Of a DNA stretch of 64,000 nt, positions 27,423 through 34,279 are shown piece after piece. Origin of the DNA: Streptomyces filipinensis (GTDB taxonomy: Bacteria > Actinomycetota > Actinomycetes > Streptomycetales > Streptomycetaceae); NCBI RefSeq assembly GCF_014649495.1, contig NZ_BMTD01000024.1, forward strand, positions 1-64,000, given 5' to 3'. The notes beneath the pieces were generated by a model. It was not told where the DNA came from. It ran no database searches and was given only the letters and a program-made list of their open reading frames with translations. Position 1 is the first letter of the stretch. Each line of letters begins with the position of its first letter. The position numbers were made by a program, and so were the translations under genes.

Positions 27423-28376
27423 TCAGCGGGCGCGCACCACCGTGCGCTGCTCGCCGAGATCGAGTGCGCCGTCGTCGGTCGCGATGCGGGCCGTGACGAC
27501 GTCACCGTCCTTGAGGTAGTCGGGGTTCGCCTGCTGGCGGGCGAAGAACTTCTGCCAGCGCTTGTGCGGGGGCAGGAGGGCGGCGAGTGTGGCAAGGAGC
27601 CTGCCCGGGGACTTCAGGGCGGTGCCGCCGGGCGTTCCGGTGAGCAGGACGTCACCGGGTTCGAGGGTCTGGAAGCGGGCCAGCAGGCTGAGGGCACGCG
27701 CCGGCTGGACGATCATGTCCGTGGTGGTGCGGTCCTGCCGGGTGGCGCCGTTGACCTTCAGCGTCAGGCGCAGGTCCGGCAGACGGGCGAGGTCGTCGGA
27801 GTCGACCAGGACCAGGCGGGGGCCGAGCGGGGTGAAGGTCGGGTACGACTTGGACTCGTAGAACTGCGTCTTGGGAAGCTGCAGATCGCGGGCGCTGACG
27901 TCGTCGGCGACGACCAGGGCGGCCACGTACGTCGCCAGGGTGGCGTCGGTGACCTCGGTGCCGACCGGCAGGTCCGTGCCCATCACCAGCCCCAGCTCCA
28001 CCTCGTAGTCCAGGAAGCGGACGTGCGGTGGACGCACGATGTCCTGGCGGGGGCCGCTGACGGACCCGGAGGCCTTGCGGAAGAACGCCGGTGGGACGCG
28101 GTCCGGATCGAGTCCGGAGTCCACCGCGTGGGAGCGGTAGTTGACCATCTGCGCCACCACCCGGCAGGGGGTGCTGACGGGTGAGAGCAGTTCCCTCTCT
28201 CCGACGGAAGGCCCGGCGTCGGGGTCTACGGCGGCACGTGCGGCGGCTTCCTGTACGGCGGCGCGGGCGGCGAGCAGACCGGCGGTGGTGTCCGCGTCGG
28301 TGTCGATGCGGTGCAGCCGTCCTGTGCCGCTCTCCACCCACCAGCCGTCTGTGGTGCGGACGACCTGGATACTCAT
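27423..28376 (-). CDS. fumarylacetoacetate hydrolase-family protein
   Basis: The 317-residue protein shows the FAH catalytic core: ExE metal ligands in LDYEVELGLVMG, the following Asp in VADDVSARDLQ, a KSYPTFTPLGP substrate loop and a TGTPGG turn. Family members cleave C-C bonds or hydrate/decarboxylate 2-oxo acids from ring cleavage, for example acylpyruvates and oxohexenedioates. It is the first gene of the minus-strand catabolic operon, 154 bases from the divergent TetR gene. This fits with processing the product of the extradiol dioxygenase. Confidence 0.9.
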   Translation of the reverse strand: MSIQVVRTTDGWWVESGTGRLHRIDTDADTTAGLLAARAAVQEAAARAAVDPDAGPSVGERELLSPVSTPCRVVAQMVNYRSHAVDSGLDPDRVPPAFFRKASGSVSGPRQDIVRPPHVRFLDYEVELGLVMGTDLPVGTEVTDATLATYVAALVVADDVSARDLQLPKTQFYESKSYPTFTPLGPRLVLVDSDDLARLPDLRLTLKVNGATRQDRTTTDMIVQPARALSLLARFQTLEPGDVLLTGTPGGTALKSPGRLLATLAALLPPHKRWQKFFARQQANPDYLKDGDVVTARIATDDGALDLGEQRTVVRAR

Positions 28377-28433
28377 CGGCTCTCCTGAGTCCTGGACAAC
28401 GTCGACCGGACTGCTTCCGCGAGCCAGGCCCAG

Positions 28434-28510
28434 TCAGTACTGATGAAAGCATCAGTTCAGACACAGCAATCGTCAACGCTCATCAGTACTGATGAAATAA
28501 TCAGTACTGA
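28434..28510. promoter_or_regulatory. three TCAGTACTGA palindromes (TetR operator array)
   Basis: The 10-bp palindrome TCAGTACTGA occurs at 28434-28443, 28483-28492 and 28501-28510. The middle copy extends to the 14-bp palindrome CATCAGTACTGATG. The last two are 18 bases apart, about two helical turns, which suits cooperative binding. All lie between the FAH-family gene (start 28376) and the TetR gene (start 28531), so the regulator probably controls both promoters. A half-site (CATCAGTTCAG) lies at about 28450. Confidence 0.85.
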
Positions 28511-28530
28511 TGCTCATGTAAGGTGGGGGG

Positions 28531-29217
28531 ATGACAACGGACGGACAGGGCGGGACCGCCAGACGGACGCCCAGCAATGCGCCCGGCGTCCCGAACCGCC
28601 TGGACCGACGCAAGGCACGCACCCGGGCCGCGCTGGTCGCGGCCGCGCAGCGGTTTCTCGCCGAACAGGGGCGGGTCGATGTGAGCATCCAGGAGATCAC
28701 CGACGCGGCGGACGTCGGCTTCGGCTCCTTCTACAACCACTTCACCAGCAAGGACGAGCTGTTCGACGCGGCCGTCGCGCTCACCCTGGATGAACACGGG
28801 GCACTTCTGGACTCCTTCGTCGGAGACCTGGAGGACCCGGCGGAGGTCTTCGCCGCCAGCGTCCGCCTGACGGGTCGACTGCGACGTACCCACCCGCAAA
28901 TGGCCAGGATCCTGGTGCGCACCGGCCTGTCCTACCTGACCTCGGAGGGTGGCCTGGCCCCGCAGGCGATGCGGGACCTGCAGACCGCCGCCGACAGCGG
29001 CCGGCTGGACATCGACGACCCCCACACTGCCGTGGCCATGGTCGGCGGCGCCCTACTCGGAGTGCTTCACCTGCTGGAGACGCGCCCCGACCTCGACGCC
29101 GAGCGTGTCACCGATCAACTGGCCGCCCGGCTGCTGTGCATGTTCGGCATGCCGCGCGCCGAAGCTCAGGAGATCGCCACCCGACCCCTGCCCGCCCCAC
29201 CGAAGACGGGACCCTGA
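28531..29217 (+). CDS. TetR-family regulator of the aromatic-catabolism operon
   Basis: The 228-residue protein has an N-terminal TetR DNA-binding domain at about residues 27-75 (RTRAALVAAAQRFL, SIQEITDAADVGFGSFYNHF). A helical ligand-binding domain follows. It is divergent from the minus-strand operon, and three palindromes lie between them, so it is most likely a repressor released by an aromatic substrate or CoA ester. The ATG at 28531 follows AGGTGGGGGG. Its 3' end overlaps a broken antisense gene. Confidence 0.9.
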   Translation: MTTDGQGGTARRTPSNAPGVPNRLDRRKARTRAALVAAAQRFLAEQGRVDVSIQEITDAADVGFGSFYNHFTSKDELFDAAVALTLDEHGALLDSFVGDLEDPAEVFAASVRLTGRLRRTHPQMARILVRTGLSYLTSEGGLAPQAMRDLQTAADSGRLDIDDPHTAVAMVGGALLGVLHLLETRPDLDAERVTDQLAARLLCMFGMPRAEAQEIATRPLPAPPKTGP

Positions 29218-29602
29218 CGGGAAGGCAACGGGTGGGTGAGGGCGAGTGTGCGCCCGACCGCGCTGCCGGCTTGACCGCGGACGGGGACGCGGATGCCGTG
29301 CCCGTGGAGGTCCGCGACAACCTGGGCGAGGATGCTGGGGTCGCTGTGCGTGCGGATGGCGGCGAGCTCTTCCTCGGCTCACGGGCGGGAACGGGAACGT
29401 GCGCGAGGCGGCGGATGAGGTCGGCCGCGGCGCGCTCGCACAGCAGTCGCGCCGCGTGAGCGGGGCCGCCCGACGGCGCCGACGGCGGCGTGCCCCAGGG
29501 CAGGCGGAAGGCCCCTCCCGCGATCGCCACGGGGTCGATGACGCAGGCGTCGGCCGTGGCGGCGGTGCCGCCACCGGAGTTGGGGCATACGGTCGCTGCC
29601 AT
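29166..29602 (-). pseudogene. frameshifted small gene of unknown family
   Basis: The first frame (from ATG 29602) reads VIDPVAIAGGAFRLPWGTPP, then HAARLLCERAAADLIRRLAH. At about 29385 a shift leads into EEELAAIRTHSDPSILAQVV, then DLHGHGIRVPVRGQAGSAVG, which has the look of real protein, ending in TGA at 29166-29168. The two halves together would make about 145 residues. The end overlaps the TetR gene by about 50 bases in antisense. No family is recognised. Confidence 0.45.
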
Positions 29603-29916
29603 AGCCGGTGGCTGCTGCTGGGATGGTGTGCCGGATCTGCTTGCGCCACAGGTGGCGGCGGTCGAGGCGGGAGCCGTACGCCTGGCCGTCGCAGGCGTGG
29701 TCCGGGAGCGTCCTCGGATCGTCTCCGGCCGGTTGCGTCCGCTACGCCAAGCGGGACCAGCACCGCCTCGCCGAGGCCCTGGACGCTGTCCGTCTCCTGC
29801 AGCACACCGGCACCCACGAGCCGATCACCAACGCCGTGGAAGTCGCGGCGGCCGACCCACCGGCTTCGGCCACGCCCGCTGCGCTCGCACGACGAAGAGG
29901 ACCTGACAGTCGGTGC
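29603..29916. other. no gene recognised
   Basis: About 310 bases between the broken gene and the DUF3291 gene hold only overlapping noise frames on both strands, with no recognisable product and no clear regulatory signal. Confidence 0.4.
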
Positions 29917-30417
29917 CTAGGGCTGCCCCTGCCGCACGGCCTGAAGGTGGGGGGCGGCCTCGGCGACGGTGTAGGAGGAGGCGAAGGTGAACGCACGCGG
30001 GGACGGCCCATGGGCCCGCAGCTCCGCCAGCCGTTCCAGGGCCTCGTCGACGGTGGGGAGGTGGCCGGCGGGGATCCACCAGAGCACCAGGTGTGCCTCG
30101 ACATGCCGTTCGAACCATTCGCGGCGCCGCCGCATCACCTCCAGGTGCCCACTGCGGTAGCTGAAGTCCCACAGCGCCTCCGGGGTCTCCCACACCGTCA
30201 GGTTGACGATGACGTCCTCGCCCGCCGGGCGCAGGGCGGTGGCGTCGGCCGCACCGTCCTCCACCAGCCGCCACACGAAACCGGGCGCGCCGTCGGCGGC
30301 GGCGTTGACCGGGTCGAGCATCTCGACGAACGGTCGCATACGCGGGTCGTCGAGGGGGTGCAGCAGCGTGGCGACATTGAGCTGGGCGAGGTGGGCGGCA
30401 CGCACGGATGCAGTCAT
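29917..30417 (-). CDS. DUF3291-domain protein
   Basis: The 166-residue product matches the DUF3291 pattern: HLAQLNVATLLHPLDDPRMR, FVEMLDPVNAAADGAPGFVW, a YRSGHLEVMRRRREWFERH segment and WWIPAGHLPTVDEALERL. The family belongs to the dimeric alpha/beta barrel group, with unknown or monooxygenase-like roles. ATG 30417 was chosen, with GTG 30423 as alternative. It lies just downstream of the Cys-rich regulator gene and probably shares its control. A TTGACA-like element and a copy of the regulator-associated motif lie in the 50 bases upstream. Confidence 0.8.
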   Translation of the reverse strand: MTASVRAAHLAQLNVATLLHPLDDPRMRPFVEMLDPVNAAADGAPGFVWRLVEDGAADATALRPAGEDVIVNLTVWETPEALWDFSYRSGHLEVMRRRREWFERHVEAHLVLWWIPAGHLPTVDEALERLAELRAHGPSPRAFTFASSYTVAEAAPHLQAVRQGQP

Positions 30418-30448
30418 GGCCACATCCCAGCACGGGCCCCTTTCTATG

Positions 30449-31156
30449 TCAACGAATATTGTTTTTAGAACTCTCGACCACCACGCAGCACTCCCCCGGC
30501 CGGGCGTCCATGCGGGCGCGCACGGGACCGTCCGTGCCGAACAGCCCCTCCAGCAGGGCGAGATTCATGCCGCAGACGAGCGGCGGGAAGCGTTCGGCGA
30601 CGGCGTGAAAGGGGCAGTTGCGCATACGCACGACCGGCGCGGCTTCTCCGGTCGTCCCCTTGGCACCTTCGGCGTCCTGGATACCCGCGGCGCCTTCCAG
30701 GTGCGGTTCGTAGCCGCGGGCGGCCAGCATCGCCATGGCCTCTTCGAGGCCGCCGCAGGGCGCCGCCGAGCCGCGCAGCGCCTCGCCCCGGCGGCGCGCG
30801 GCCGCACAGAGCCCGGCGTCGAGCCCGGCCTGCTCGGCGGCCTCGGCGAGCAGTTCGGCGGCGGTGCGGTAGTCGCGGGCGGGCAGTGACACCGCCCGTT
30901 CGCCCCGCGCCCGCGTGTACACCTTGGCGGGACGGCCCGCCCCCGGCCCCGAGCGACCCGTCAGGCGGCGGCTGCCGCTCTCCAGCAGCCCGGCCTCGGT
31001 CAGCCTGTCCAGGTGGTGCGCGGCGAGCGTGCGCGCCACCCCGGCCGCTTCAGCGGCCTCGTTGCGGCCGACCTCGCGGCCCTGGCTCACCACGTACTCG
31101 TACAGACGGCGCCGGACCGGATCCTGCAACGCCGCGATCGCGTCGATGTCCTCCAC
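30449..31156 (-). CDS. ArsR-type winged-helix regulator with conserved cysteines (SufR-like)
   Basis: The 235-residue protein has an N-terminal winged helix (LQDPVRRRLYEYVVSQ, RNEAAEAAGVARTLAAHHLD, LTEAGLLESGSRR). Its C-terminal half carries cysteines in the pattern Cys-x13-Cys-x27-Cys-Cys (NCPFHAVAERFPPLVCG, then GECCVVVE). Regulators of this kind (SufR-like) hold an iron-sulfur cluster and sense oxidative or iron stress. The start is GTG 31156. The motif TTCTAGAAACAA lies just upstream, and a near copy overlaps its stop, ahead of the DUF3291 gene. Confidence 0.82.
   Translation of the reverse strand: MEDIDAIAALQDPVRRRLYEYVVSQGREVGRNEAAEAAGVARTLAAHHLDRLTEAGLLESGSRRLTGRSGPGAGRPAKVYTRARGERAVSLPARDYRTAAELLAEAAEQAGLDAGLCAAARRRGEALRGSAAPCGGLEEAMAMLAARGYEPHLEGAAGIQDAEGAKGTTGEAAPVVRMRNCPFHAVAERFPPLVCGMNLALLEGLFGTDGPVRARMDARPGECCVVVESSKNNIR
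30459..30470. promoter_or_regulatory. putative operator, copy ahead of the DUF3291 gene
   Basis: TTGTTTTTAGAA is the reverse complement of TTCTAAAAACAA, which matches 11 of 12 bases of the element at 31164-31175 ahead of the regulator gene. It overlaps the last codons of the regulator and lies about 45 bases upstream of the DUF3291 start. Confidence 0.5.
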
Positions 31157-31163
31157 CCGGCCA

Positions 31164-31175
31164 TTCTAGAAACAA
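31164..31175. promoter_or_regulatory. putative autoregulatory operator of the Cys-rich regulator
   Basis: TTCTAGAAACAA, with the palindromic core TTCTAGAA, lies 8 bases upstream of the regulator start at 31156. A near-identical motif precedes the DUF3291 gene, so the regulator may bind both. Confidence 0.5.
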
Positions 31176-31382
31176 CACAGGTTCGAGATAGAAGGGCACC
31201 AGACACAACATCAGCCCCCCGCGCCCCCGAACACCGCCCTGACCAGTGGCGATGGAGGACCACGGCTGGAGTGCCAGGGCCTGTCGGGCGTTGCGATCAC
31301 CTGCGGGGAAAAGGCCTGGCCGAGATCATGATCAAGCTGGTAGCTTTCAGTCGACCGTGACACCGCCGAGGAGGTGAGACCC

Positions 31383-31436
31383 ATGACCGCTGTACCGACG
31401 TGGGTGCTCCCCGTTCCCGTCACGGCCGGCGACTGA
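31383..31436 (+). CDS. 17-residue leader peptide (locus 1)
   Basis: A very short ORF with a strong ribosome binding site (GAGGAGG at 31368-31374) encodes MTAVPTWVLPVPVTAGD and ends in TGA. A second locus (39839-39892) encodes MNAVSTWVLPSGVAVGR, the same length with M-A-V-TWVLP in register, and also sits in front of an alpha/beta-hydrolase gene. Conservation of length, position and the TWVLP core points to a regulatory leader peptide. The TGG-GTG-CTC-CCC codons can also pair with the downstream hairpin's left arm, so part of the conservation may be at RNA level. Confidence 0.8.
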   Translation: MTAVPTWVLPVPVTAGD

Positions 31437-31440
31437 GGTA

Positions 31441-31490
31441 GGTGTCGCCGGGAGCGCCTCGACCACAAGGCACTCCCGAAAGGCAACACC
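31441..31490 (+). promoter_or_regulatory. leader hairpin enclosing the hydrolase ribosome binding site (locus 1)
   Basis: An inner stem pairs 31449-31458 (CGGGAGCGCC) with 31469-31478 (GGCACTCCCG), 9 of 10 bases. An outer stem pairs GGTGT (31441-31445) with ACACC (31486-31490), directly before the ATG. The GAAAGG ribosome binding site (31478-31483) lies between the stems. The leader codons around GGTGCTCCC could pair with the inner left arm instead, giving two mutually exclusive folds, as in translational attenuators. Confidence 0.7.
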
Positions 31491-32258
31491 ATGAACTCTC
31501 TGCACTTCACCGCCGAGTCCTCGTCGAACGGCATCCTCGAACGCGACTTCACCGTGGGCGACGTCCCCGGCGTCCTCTGGTCACCGGCCTCCGACGGGCC
31601 CGATCGCGCGCCTCTGGTCCTGATGGCTCACGGCGGCGGCAACCACAAGAAGCACCCGGCGATGGCCGGCCGGGCCCGCCTCCTCGTGACCGGCTGCGGC
31701 TTCCACGTCGCCGTCATCGACGCGCCCGGTCACGGCGACCGGCCGCGCTCGGCACACGACGAGGCGGAAATCGCCGAGCTGTTCCGGGCCAGGGCGGCGG
31801 GCGAGCCGGAAGGCCCGATCGTCGTTCGCTACAACGCCCACCTGGCGGAGCTCGCCGTCCCCGAGTACCTGGCGACCCTGGACGCCCTCCAGCAGCTTCC
31901 GGAGATCGGCACCGACGGGCCGGTCGGCTACTGGGGCATCAACATGGGCACCGCGATCGGCATACCGCTGGTGGCGGTCGAACCCCGGATCACGGCCGCG
32001 GTCTTCGGTCAGCACTGGCCAGACGTCCTGGCCGAGAAGGCGAAGCAGATCATCATCCCGATCGAGTTCGACATGCAGTGGGACGACGAGCACATCTCCC
32101 GCGAGGAAGGGCTGGCGCTGTTCGACGCGTTCGCCTCGGAGGAGAAGTCGTTGCATGTGAACTCGGGCAAGCACAAGGAGCTGCCCCGGTTCGAGGCCGA
32201 CAGCGCGGTCCGGTTCTTCGCCCGGCACCTCGGCCGAGCGGTCACCGCCTCGGCGTGA
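31491..32258 (+). CDS. alpha/beta-hydrolase-fold protein, nucleophile Ser apparently replaced by Asn (locus 1)
   Basis: The 255-residue protein has the alpha/beta-hydrolase layout: oxyanion-side LVLMAHGGGNHKKHP, AVIDAPGHGDRPRS, and the nucleophile elbow GYWGINMGTAIGIPLVAVEP. The usual GxSxG is GINMG, so the catalytic Ser appears to be Asn. An acidic residue (DMQWDDEHI) and a late His (NSGKHKELP) are kept. It is 39-40% similar by eye to the product of 39938-40657. It follows a leader ORF and hairpin, suggesting inducible control such as antibiotic stress. Function is unknown: a binding or sequestering role, or an enzyme with an altered mechanism, is possible. Confidence 0.85.
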   Translation: MNSLHFTAESSSNGILERDFTVGDVPGVLWSPASDGPDRAPLVLMAHGGGNHKKHPAMAGRARLLVTGCGFHVAVIDAPGHGDRPRSAHDEAEIAELFRARAAGEPEGPIVVRYNAHLAELAVPEYLATLDALQQLPEIGTDGPVGYWGINMGTAIGIPLVAVEPRITAAVFGQHWPDVLAEKAKQIIIPIEFDMQWDDEHISREEGLALFDAFASEEKSLHVNSGKHKELPRFEADSAVRFFARHLGRAVTASA

Positions 32259-32472
32259 TGTGCGCGGTCGCGGCGTCCGGCTCGCCACCCGGACGCCGCA
32301 CCAACGGTCCCTCACTTCGAGTTCGTGGTGTGTGCGGTCGGGTTGTACAGGCTCCCGCGTGCTCGGTGAAAGTGTGATGCCCCGGCGCTCGATCGTGATG
32401 GGGGGGCAGGGACTCGCCGGCGGCGTAGGCGTTCCTCGTTCGAGGGGGTGATGGCCAGGCTGGGGCCAGGTG
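32259..32472. other. intergenic
   Basis: This lies between the hydrolase gene and the convergent cupin gene. I see no gene and no strong hairpin. Confidence 0.4.
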
Positions 32473-32883
32473 TCAGCCGGTGGCTGGGGCGGCGGCGCAT
32501 TCCTCGTCGGTGACAGGGGTCAGCCAGTGGACGACGTCGTGGTCGGCGTCGCTCTCGTTGATGGCCAGGTGGACCATCAGCCGGTTCGGCGCGGCCCCGT
32601 GCCAGTGCTCCTCGCCAGCCTCGAACAGCACCCGGTCGCCGGGCCGGATGACCTCGACCGGTCCGCCGCGGCGCTGGCACAGCCCGATTCCCTCGGTGAC
32701 GAAGACGGTCTGGCCCAGCGGGTGGCGGTGCCAGTGCGTACGTGCGCCGGGCATGAAGTGCACGAGGGCGGCGCTGACCCGGGACGGCTCGGGTACGGCG
32801 GCGACGGCGTCGATGTAGACGTCGCCGGTGAACCAGTCGGCGGGGCCCTTGACGGTGTCGACCGAGCTTCGGGTGATCTGCAA
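32473..32883 (-). CDS. cupin-domain protein
   Basis: The product has about 136 residues and a single cupin barrel. Motif 1 is HFMPGARTHWHRHPLGQTVFVTEG (His-x-His and Gly-rich turn) and motif 2 is GDRVLFEAGEEHWHGAAPN. The metal-binding residues of both motifs are present. The family resembles small carboxymuconolactone/quercetinase-like cupins often linked to dehydrogenases. The start is uncertain: TTG 32883 (LQITRSS) fits the family; GTG 32910 and ATG 32937 are in frame. It is downstream of the alcohol dehydrogenase gene on the same strand, so the two may be co-transcribed. Confidence 0.82.
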   Translation of the reverse strand: MQITRSSVDTVKGPADWFTGDVYIDAVAAVPEPSRVSAALVHFMPGARTHWHRHPLGQTVFVTEGIGLCQRRGGPVEVIRPGDRVLFEAGEEHWHGAAPNRLMVHLAINESDADHDVVHWLTPVTDEECAAAPATG

Positions 32884-32991
32884 GGTCGCTTCTTTCGCTG
32901 TGAGCGTCACGGGTGGGTGGAGACACCGGTCGGGCACCGGCTCACGGGATCGCGCGAGTGCCGGCGTGTTCCGCAGGAGCCGCGTTGTGGG

Positions 32992-34008
32992 TCAGGGCTT
33001 GAGGAGCGTCTTGATGGCGCGGCGTTCGTCCATGGCCTGGTAGCCCTCGGCGACCTGTGCCAGGGGCAGGGTGAGGTCGAAGACCTTGCCGGGATTGATG
33101 CGGCCGGTCAGGACACGGCCGATCAGGTCGGGCAGGTAGCGGCGTACGGGTGCGGGGCCGCCGCGCAGGCCGACGTGCGAGAAGAACAGCTCCTTTCCGT
33201 CGATCGCCACCTCGTGGGGGACGCCGACGAAGCCGACGTAGCCACCGGGACGCGCGGAGTGCAGGGCCTGCTGCGTGGCCTGGGCCGTGCCGACGCACTC
33301 CAGGACCGAGTCGGCGCCGATACCGCCGGTCATCTCCTTGATCCGTGCGACACCGTCTTCACCGCGCTCGGTGACGATGTCGGTGGCGCCGAACTCCAGG
33401 GCGAGCCGCTGGCGGGACTCATGACGGCTCATGGCGATGATCCGCTCCGCGCCCATCTCCTTCGCGGCGATCACCGCGCACAGCCCGACCGCGCCGTCGC
33501 CGACCACCACGGCGGTGGAGCCGGGCCTGACCTCGGCGGCGTCGGCCGCGTACCAGCCGGTGCCCATGACGTCGGAAACGGCCAGCAGTCCGGGCCAGGA
33601 CTCCTCCGCCGGGTGCTCATCGGTGGCGACCAGGGTGCCCTGGGCGTTGGGGACACGCACGTACTCGGCCTGGCAGGTGCTCATGAACTCACGGTTCAGG
33701 CAGTTGGACTGCCAACCGTTGCGACAGTTGGCGCAGGTGTTGTCCGAGGTCGCGAACGAGCCGACGACGAACTGGCCCGGCCTGACCGCGGTGACCTCGG
33801 CTCCGACCTCCTCGACGAAACCGACGTACTCGTGGCCCATGGGGTGCGCCGCCTCGGTCGCGTCCAGACCGCGCCAGGGCCACAGGTCGGAGCCGCACAC
33901 ACAAGTGACGGCCGTACGAATGATCGCATCCGTCGGCTTCAGGATCTGCGGGTCGTCCAGGGTCTCGAAGCGCACATCGCCGGGGGCGTGGATCACTGCT
34001 CCGCGCAT
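32992..34008 (-). CDS. zinc-dependent alcohol dehydrogenase (MDR family)
   Basis: The 338-residue medium-chain dehydrogenase has the catalytic zinc residues in CGSDLWPW and GHEYVGFVEEVG, a structural-zinc-like cluster (CANCRNGWQSNC) and the Rossmann motif VVVGDGAVGLCAV. It should oxidise an alcohol or reduce an aldehyde with NAD(P). ATG 34008 follows GAGGATTTACCCC; the frame is open further upstream but the family begins here. The divergent XRE regulator (34280) shares the intergenic region and probably controls it. Confidence 0.9.
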   Translation of the reverse strand: MRGAVIHAPGDVRFETLDDPQILKPTDAIIRTAVTCVCGSDLWPWRGLDATEAAHPMGHEYVGFVEEVGAEVTAVRPGQFVVGSFATSDNTCANCRNGWQSNCLNREFMSTCQAEYVRVPNAQGTLVATDEHPAEESWPGLLAVSDVMGTGWYAADAAEVRPGSTAVVVGDGAVGLCAVIAAKEMGAERIIAMSRHESRQRLALEFGATDIVTERGEDGVARIKEMTGGIGADSVLECVGTAQATQQALHSARPGGYVGFVGVPHEVAIDGKELFFSHVGLRGGPAPVRRYLPDLIGRVLTGRINPGKVFDLTLPLAQVAEGYQAMDERRAIKTLLKP

Positions 34009-34185
34009 GGGGTAAATCCTCACGTTCGTTGAAGTGGAAGGGGCGGGGCCTGGAGCGGTCTGTGGGCGCCGTAGCCCGGTGCGGGTGCGAATCGGGGGCG
34101 CGCAAGGGCGCCGTCGCTCTTCGCGCGGTGCCCGGCCGGGTACCCCTCTGGGCGGCGGCCCCGCTCGGGGATTACCTCCGCTCCA

Positions 34186-34219
34186 GGTAACCGCTGATCC
34201 AGGCGGTGAGCGAGTTACC
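34186..34219. promoter_or_regulatory. GGTAAC/GTTACC inverted repeat between divergent genes
   Basis: GGTAAC at 34186-34191 and GTTACC at 34214-34219 are inverted copies, with a related ATTACC at 34172-34177. They lie between the alcohol dehydrogenase and XRE regulator genes, so they may be its operator. Confidence 0.45.
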
Positions 34220-34279
34220 AGCGAAACGTGTACCGCCAGTACATCCCTCGCCCGGCGGGCAGGACGTACGGTCGGGGAC

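Noticed and set aside
31383..31436. Reading the leader ORF as a ribosomally made peptide product
   Set aside because: It is too short for a typical RiPP precursor and no modification enzymes are nearby. Its spacing to the hairpin and duplication before the paralogue fit a regulatory leader better.
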